Notes under the pieces: generated by a model | Database searches by the model: none | Seen by the model: only the letters and a program-made list of their open reading frames with translations | Told to the model about the DNA's origin: nothing | Part shown: in pieces, positions 52,501-61,000 of the stretch | Layout of the letters: each line of letters opens with the position of its first letter | How positions within the stretch are numbered: the stretch's first letter is position 1 | Translations under genes and position numbers: made by a program | Assembly (NCBI GenBank): GCA_943736015.1 | Contig: OX031057.1 | Coordinates: 41,998,501 to 42,062,500, forward strand | Length of the DNA stretch: 64,000 nucleotides | Reading direction: 5' to 3' | Source: Tridacna crocea | Lineage: Eukaryota; Mollusca; Bivalvia; Cardiida; Cardiidae

Positions 52501-55500
52501 TTGTCTTCTGTGAATGCTGTAAATTTGGATGAGTCTAAAATTTTGTTGTGTGGTAAAGAGTTAAAAATAACAAACTTAAAATGTGCTCATCCTGAAGTCT
52601 TTCTAGAGGACACATCAAATTACAGCCAAATGATGTTTTCTTTCTAGAGGACACAATAAATTACAGCCAACTGATGTTTTTTTTTCCAACCCTTTACCAG
52701 ACGTCAAAATTTTAGACTGGTCCAAATTGACAACAATGGCAGATGAGTGTCATAGTATGCTATGCCATTGCTGTCAAAAAATGAAATTTGTTTCTGGCAG
52801 CTAAGAAAACACTGTGGGAAAATGTGAAAATGCTGGTTACCAGCATTTTCTCCTTTTCCCACAATGTTTTCAAAAGCTTTCTTTCTCAGGGGCGTTAAAA
52901 GTCAGAATTGTGGGGTAATTTATGAGTAAAAGGATAGAATACATCTATAGTGGAAAACCAGGAGCAGATGGGTTAGATCTACCACAATTTTCTCTTTTTA
53001 CCAGGATGTTTTCAAAAAAAATCTTCATCAGATTAGTTACAACTTGCAATTGTATGTACTTGGTAAAGATTATTTCCTCATCAGATGTGACAGATGACAT
53101 TTCTTTTTTACTTATCTAAATGGAAAGCATTTGCAGATGACAAATGTATTGTGTCTAAAATGGTAAGATTTGTTTTTGATAGGGTACAAAAGAAGTTAGA
53201 AAAAGGAGAAAGTACTGGTTACCAGCACTTTCTCCTTTTCCCTCAATGTTTTCTACCCTTTCCAAATCAAATTTCAATTTTTGATTCACATTTATTTTGT
53301 TAATTGTTTGCAAGTGCTTGTTGTCCTTTGGTAAAGAGTTAACCCTTTACTCTATAGATACTCATTTCAACGCATTGCTTGTTGGAGCCTTAAGAAAACA
53401 TTGTGACAAAAGGTGAAATTGCTCGTAACGAGCAATTTCACCTTTTGTCACTATGTTTTCTATGCTATCAAAAGGTGTCATATACACATAAGAAATGGCT
53501 TCATTCTTACTGTTATTTAGGGTCAAGTACATAATACCATAGAAATGCCTTATGGGGTAAAGGGTTAAAGGGTTAAAAAGGAGAACCACTATGGCGCTGT
53601 ATAGCTCCATAGCCATACATATTTGGCCTGCAAAATGCAAAAAGGGGCATTTTGGAGATTTCAGAAAAGTGCTGTATCAGATCAGCCTGCTAGTCTGAAA
53701 CAACACTTTCCGTTTTTATGTAATTTTCTGTTTTGTGCAAGTCCACACTTGGACAAAATGGAATGTAGCCTCAGTTCTAAAGATTTATAGCCTGTGCAGA
53801 CAACTCACCCAAACTCACACAAATGTTAACCCTCTGACTGCTTATCACGTCTCACAGATGTTTTGCGGACAGTGTAGATCAAGATCAGACTGCACAGAAC
53901 ATGCAGTCTGATTTTGGATCTACGCTGTCCGACCTGGAGATTTTTTTCTCCGAAAGATCTCTTTGAAATAACAATTTTTTTTTGGTTTTACTATTGAATT
54001 GAAAATTTCATTTTTAGTTATTTAGCAGGATAAGAGTTAAAATACCCCTTTGTCAGTGTTGCAGCATCTTTGCAAGCCAAGGCTGACGATTCACTATGCT
54101 ACTCTACCCTTGGCGGATCGAGCTTGATTTTTACATTCACCCAATTCGCTTTTTCATTGGATGCAGCCAGCTCTAGCTGCAACAAATGAAATCGCTCGTA
54201 GCATTTCATCTTTGATAAAAATAGAACAAGGTTGCTACCTTTCATATAGAAGGTAAACATGGAAATCCACGTGGATGTCTTCTTATCCCTTCATGTGTAT
54301 TCGTAAGCGGTTTGTAAAACGATATTTCATTTGCTTTTAGAAATATGATATAAAGGGGGGTAATAACCAGCATCCAATAGAGGGTGCATCGCAGGAATCT
54401 CGAAATAGAGCTCAATCAGCCAAGGTAAAATCCATGTAGTGATCGTAACCTTGGCTCGCAAAGATGATGTTGCAGGCCATTTAGATGAGTAAGCCTTAAT
54501 TTTCCAGAAAATAGCAATAATAATCAGTAGGAAGTCTGTATTGCAATAAGGTTACATGAAGCACATGTAATGTTAGCTGATTTATATTGCAACATACAAG
54601 GAGAGCTTAACTCTTTACCACAAAATGCAAACCTTTAGCAACCCTAAGAAAGAATGCTTTTGAAAATATTTTGGGAAAAGGAGAAAATACTAATAACCAG
54701 CACTTTATCCTTTTCACGAAATCTTTCCTACCCCTTCAAAAACAAACACCAATTCTTAAGTCCAGTTCCTTTTGTTGGCTGCAAATCATCAGTTTACTTC
54801 CAAAACCTCGTAAGTAAAGCTTGTAACAAGCTATAGTTTTGAGGTTTTGTAAGTAAACCAACAAAATGCTTTCAATTTGGACAAGTCAGAAATTTTGTCG
54901 TCAGCTAAGAGGTTAACATATATGTTTATCTGCAAGGACGTTATCTGCAAGTTCAGAATACATGTTCTATGCAGACTGATCTTCCAAATGCACAATGTTC
55001 TATATTGTCAGTTTACTTCAAAAACTAACAAAAGCTTGTTTCAAGTTGTAGTTATGAGGATTTTGAAGTAAACCGACGATATGAATGTGCCCCATATGAT
55101 CCAACCAGCTCATAAGAACAAGTTAGTTTACAATGATTCATTCAGAGTGCACGCTGAAACATGTTAGACATGCTCTGTAAAAGGTAGGTTTAACCCTTTG
55201 CCAAACAATCCCTGGTTTTTACGGCCCTGAGAGAGAAGCCTTTTGAAAACATCGTGGGAAAAGGAGAAAATGCTTGTAACCAGCATTTTCTCCTTTTCCC
55301 ACAATGCTTTCTTCCCTGCTGGAAAAAAAATTTTGCTTTTCGAGTAACATTAATTTTGTCGTCTGCAAGTGCTTTCAATTTGGACCAGTCTAAAATTTCG
55401 TCGTTTGGGAAAGGGTTAATGCATCTATAAAAGTATTGACTAATGTCAGCCTGTGTAATTGGATTAGGTTGACCGGGGTTGATACAATGTACTTTTTGCT

Positions 55501-57983
55501 ATTAAATTTTTTTTGCATGATAATGGACCAACCTTCCTCATGATACGGGAGTTTTCTTAAGACCAAACTGATTTATTATGGTATAGTCCATTACAAGATG
55601 CATTTGACCTGCTTTTCAGAGAGTGCTACACATAGAACATTTACAAGATACAGTATAATGAAACAATTCACAATGGTTGACTAGAACAACAGAACATTTT
55701 ACACTGCTTTGCTTAAACATAAATTTTACAATTACTTTACCTTCTTTGTCATCACCACCTTTTAGGATAGAGTATTCTAAATAATTATCAAACTCCCAAC
55801 AGAAATGATTATTGTATATATGTGCAGGATACAGGCACGTAGGAAGCATTTCAAGATCGGTGGGGGGGGGGGGCTACCTTCGAAATACTGAGATTTTTTG
55901 CGTGGTTGTTGCATTGCACTAAAAACTCATATCTTAGTTACAATGATTTTCAAAATTATTGGGATGGGGGGGGGGCTGAGCCCCCTAGCCCCCCCGCCCC
56001 CCTGTTCCTATGGGCCTGGGATAGAAAACAAGTGCCATCATGTTTACAGGAAATAATAATTGGGCTAGTGTATATATCTGAAAAACAAGTGCACTTGTTT
56101 TCAGTCGGAGTTTTTGAGATACATGTACCTATTATTGTTTCTTTTTGCAAAATAAGAAGTTGTTAAATCTTGGATAAAAGCATAATGATTTTGGTATGCT
56201 GTAAAGTAAATCAAGGGTGATAAGTTCAGAAAACTAAGTAAGTAATAACTGTTGTTAATGTTTATAATGAGTTATCTTTCTTCAACTCTTGGAAGTTTTT
56301 TAGGCACTCATGTAAGTGATGGTTAAAGAGCAAATAGATCTACTCGTTCCTATTAATTTCTCAAAACCTTCTGTATTCTGCAAACCATCCAAATTAGACT
56401 ATGTTCTCTTCTAGTATGCATAATATCTTTCCAAAATACATACATGTAGTTATGCTACAGGTACGATAAATGGCCAATGGACTACTTTTTCCAAACAATC
56501 TGATGCAGGTGACTCAGAAAATGTTATTGTTAAACAGAGGTTTTATAAATCTTTGAAGAATTAATATATAAGAGCATATTTTTCCATTTGTAACATTGTT
56601 TTCAAAAGTTGTCTACTAGGCTCCAAAGGGTCATTTTGTATCCAGTTATTACCAGGACCATCAAAAGTTGGTTACATACGTGATAATTCTCTTGACATTC
56701 TAGACATTCTGGACGCTGGTTTTGGGGAGCCAACACTGCGGATAGAGGGCGCCCTGGGGACACTTTTTGCACTTGGTGAGCGAGGCACTGGTGGGCCAGC
56801 TAAAAGAAATGATAATCGTGATAAAAATCTTTTACCAAACAGTCATGTGTTTTCAAATTCCTAAAGGGGGAAAAACTTTTGAAAATTGCAAGAGAAAAGC
56901 CAAACAAAATTGCTGATAATGTTAGTTTTCTCCTCTGCAATGTTTTTTCTCTTCTTCAAGGACAAGGAAAAAACACTAAGCTTTAGGAAAGTTTAAGTCA
57001 GCCACTGCAATGTAGCTCAGCCATTATTATCACCAAGAAATTTGCAGGGAACAACCTTGAAAACATCCTGCATACTTCTAAAGTCCTTACCTTAAGACAA
57101 AATTTTAGACTTGTTTAAACTGAAAAAAAATCACGGGCAATCAAATAAAAGTGTGTTAAATAATCATGGTTTTGTCTTTATAGAATATGCATTAGTTTTC
57201 TTTTTAGATGCTTGTATATAATACATCTCTCCAGAACCAACAGCTATTGAAATCATTTCTTTCTTTCCAGGTAACATTTCAGTGCGATTTTTGATGACCC
57301 TAAGAAAAAAGCATTTTGAAAACATGGTGAGATAAGGAGCCATTTCAAAGAACATGGCTCATATATTTTGTGGCTTGGAAGCCCAAAGGAGAGTGTCTAA
57401 TTTAGGTACCTTCTGGTATGTCCTCAAGTCCACCACTTTGTAGTCCAACTGGTGCAGAATCGATAATACGATCTGGTATCTTCCATCTGTTAAACATCTG
57501 AAAAAGATAGATAAAGGCCTGTTAAATTTATGGTGAATAAGTGAGTGAGATGAAAGTGGGAAGGTGAGCAGGTGAGCGAGCAATAGAACAAACGAGCAAA
57601 CGAATGAATGAATGAAATGTCACATAGCACCCAAGACAATTCAAGTGGAACCAGTGTTATAGATGTTCACAGATGATTTCCTATTGGAAAACAATCAAAA
57701 AAAGGTTTAAGACTGAAATGTCTCCAGTCTTATCCGATTCAAAACAGGAATATTTGAGGGACACTGTTGCAGTATACAACCAATGAACCCTTTACCAGGC
57801 AACAAAATTTTAGTCGACCAAATTCAAAGCATTAGAGGACAAAAAAATAAAATGAGTGGAGTTCAAATGGTGAGATGTAGCTACAAGATTTGTCTTCTCT
57901 TCAGTATAACATAAAATTGTCTTTGCCCATTAGCACATGTATTTGCTCAAATCAGTTTTAAATCCTTACATGGATCCAAAACA

Positions 57984-58041
<58 letters not shown>

Positions 58042-61000
58042 TGCTCTCCCACAGGGGCATACTTCTTAGAGTGTGTCTGCATGTCTTCTCACCACTGCTT
58101 TTCTCAAATACACGACTGTACACTGAATGAAAAGTGTGCATTCAATTGCTCAATGTATGAGTTTTAATTAATATGCAATGGGTGTCCAAATGTAAAGGAA
58201 TTGGAATATATCAACATTTATTTGACCTTGTGTGTTAAATCCTTTATATCAGATTTAAACCTGGCACTATTTCAATCAATTATTCTGTTACGCCTTTACC
58301 ACCCTATCCTGGGTTTTAATATCCTTTAGAACGTTTTTTTAAAACATTCAACACAGAATATATATAGTTACAAAAAGTGTCTGTTTCGTTTCTGAGCCAA
58401 AAAGCAAAATTCTAGATTTGTACAGCTTGAAAGCATTTTCAGGCACCATTCAAAGATGAGTTCGATACCAGGGAGCGGGTGTCAACTTTGGGATTTTACA
58501 TTGGCCCACACATTCGGCGCGAGCACTTGCGTAGTTCCCAGGAAGAGGGTAAAGAGAGAGATTAGTGTAAGTTGTAAGAACTTGTTTCTCAATCGATGTA
58601 AAATATAGTCGTTTAAACTAACCAAACAACAAAATTTTAGACTTGCCCAAATTCAAAGCTTTTATAAACAGTTATAAACAGCTTTTGAAAGGGTAGAAAA
58701 CATTTTGGGAAAAAAAATAAAATGTTGGTTACCAGCATTTTCTTCCTTTCCCTCAATGTTTTCAAAAGCCTTCCTCGTTAGGATTATATATATAACTCGT
58801 GACAAGGTGGTAAAGGGTTAACTCGGGACTGTTTAGTAAAGGGTTACACCTCTATTAAAAACCAATATACATTTGTATTTTAAGCAGGGTGTTTAGGTAC
58901 TTATCTGTGTGGAAATAATCATAACGTATATATATATAAGTGGGGCGTAGATATTCAATGAATGTCTTAACATGGCAGTACTTGCATAGAGTGAATTAAC
59001 CCAATACCACACAATCCCAACTTTTGACGACCCTGAGAAACAAGCCTTTAGAAAACATTGTGGGAAAAGGAGAAAATGCTGGTTACCAGCATTTTCTCCT
59101 TTTCCCACAATGTCTTCTACCCTTTCACAAAACAAGTGTCAAATTTTCAGTCACTTTTATTATGTCGTCCGCAAATGCTTCCGATTTGGACAAGCCTAAA
59201 ATATTGTCGTTTGGTAATGAGTTAAATGGGCATTAAACAAGATCCTGACAAACTCCCACCTCCATTCCCCTTCATTGAGGGCAAGGGGTGGTGGAATTCG
59301 ACATTCTGTGAGGAAAAATCAGAAGAACTGAGAAGAACGTTTCTACCCAACCGCAGGTGAAAAAAAAAGGGGGGGGGGGGAAATAGCCTCAATTGTTAGA
59401 CTGTATGGCGTATTTAAGGGGGGGAATAGCCTCAATTGATGGACTGTATGGCGTATTTAAAGGTTATTTCTGTCATGTCGGGGATGCCATTGCGTCCATC
59501 CATGGTTTCCTGGAGTCTCTTTTACCTATACGCTGCACAATTTTCTTTCCAAGCCACTGGCTGCTTTCCTATATAATTACCATCGTAACAATTGTTCGCA
59601 GTGAGAGAAGAGTGAACCCTGTCGCAATGAATATAATCTATCCTCGGACAGAAATCACGGATCAAGGGTTTAACCCACGACCTTCTGTTCTCATGTCCTG
59701 GACTGAAGAGCCTCAAACCCACAACCTTCAAAAGCATAGTAATTATCTCGAGATCATGTTCTCCATAGGTGAGCAGCGATCATAAATTTTCTAGAAATAG
59801 GACCCACTGAATATTCTTGTCCAGAATGCATCAGCAGTTCAATAGCGATCAAAGATCTGATTGCAACTTTGTGCACTTTGATGTTGATCTGCTCTGCTCT
59901 GGCTGCAGAGGAAACCTGACTTGTGAAAAGTGCTTTAAAGAGTTTGAAGTCATGGTGAGAATGGGATTCGTAAATTATCCTATCACACCGACGTTGTTCA
60001 GTTTTCAAATTGACATGAAGTGGCCCGTTACAAACGGATCGATTTTCAACTCCTTACCGGACGAAACAAGAAAGTGTAGATCTATGCGTCTTAACCCATT
60101 AAGTACACAGTCCCTACTTTTGACGACCCTGAGAAAGAAGCTTATAGAAAACATTGTAAAGAGTACATGCTCGTAACCAGCATTTTCTCCTTTTCCCACA
60201 AACTTTACAAACCTTCACAAACTGTCAAATTTCAGAGTTTCAGTCACCTTTATTTTGTCGTCTGTAAATGCTTTCGATATGGAGAAGCCTGAAATATTGT
60301 CGTTTGGTAATGAGTTAAATGAAGTTCTTTTGACAGATATAAAACATTCACATGGCTAGAATTACGGTAAAGATTTGTTTTTGAAAGGACAAAACATAAT
60401 TTTTGAGAAAACAATGAAATGCTGGTTTTCAGGAATTTTTTTTTTTTGCATTTCCCTCGATCGATCGTTTCACGAAGCTTTTCCGTCGGGGTCGTTAAAA
60501 CACCTGACTTTTTAGCGGTAAATGACTAACTCTGTACCGTACAAAACTGACTTGTAACGACTCTGGAAAAGGATCCTTTGGAAAACATGGTGTGAAAACT
60601 AAAAAATGCTGGTGGTAACGAGCATTTCCTCCCTTTCTCAAAATATTTTCTACTCCAACAATTATACAATATAGACAGCCAATTCATTATTTTGTTGTTT
60701 GGTAAAGTGTTAAACATAATCTCCAGTTGTAGACTGAAACTTGTCTTTTGTACTTCTAAAGATTTTGTTAAAATTGTAACAGTCCGACATCCCTGATTAC
60801 TCGCATGTTTTACTCAGATCAAGTTCACCATACCTTGACAGCAGGCCCGACTCCACATTTTATAGTCACTTAAGCTTGATGGACCTGGTTATGATGATTA
60901 GAACGGTATTCAAGCATTGATATATCAGGCCCGTAGGAACAGGGGGGAGGGGCCCTCAGCCCCCGCAATAATTTTGAAAGTCATAGTAACTAAAATATGA

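Noticed and set aside
57937-58167. Frames with long SLSLSL or RERERE runs
   Set aside because: Translation of the CT microsatellite.
59393-60176. Frames of 119-130 codons on both strands considered as genes
   Set aside because: They overlap each other, cross a tandem duplication and a family A element, and show no splice sites or familiar motifs.
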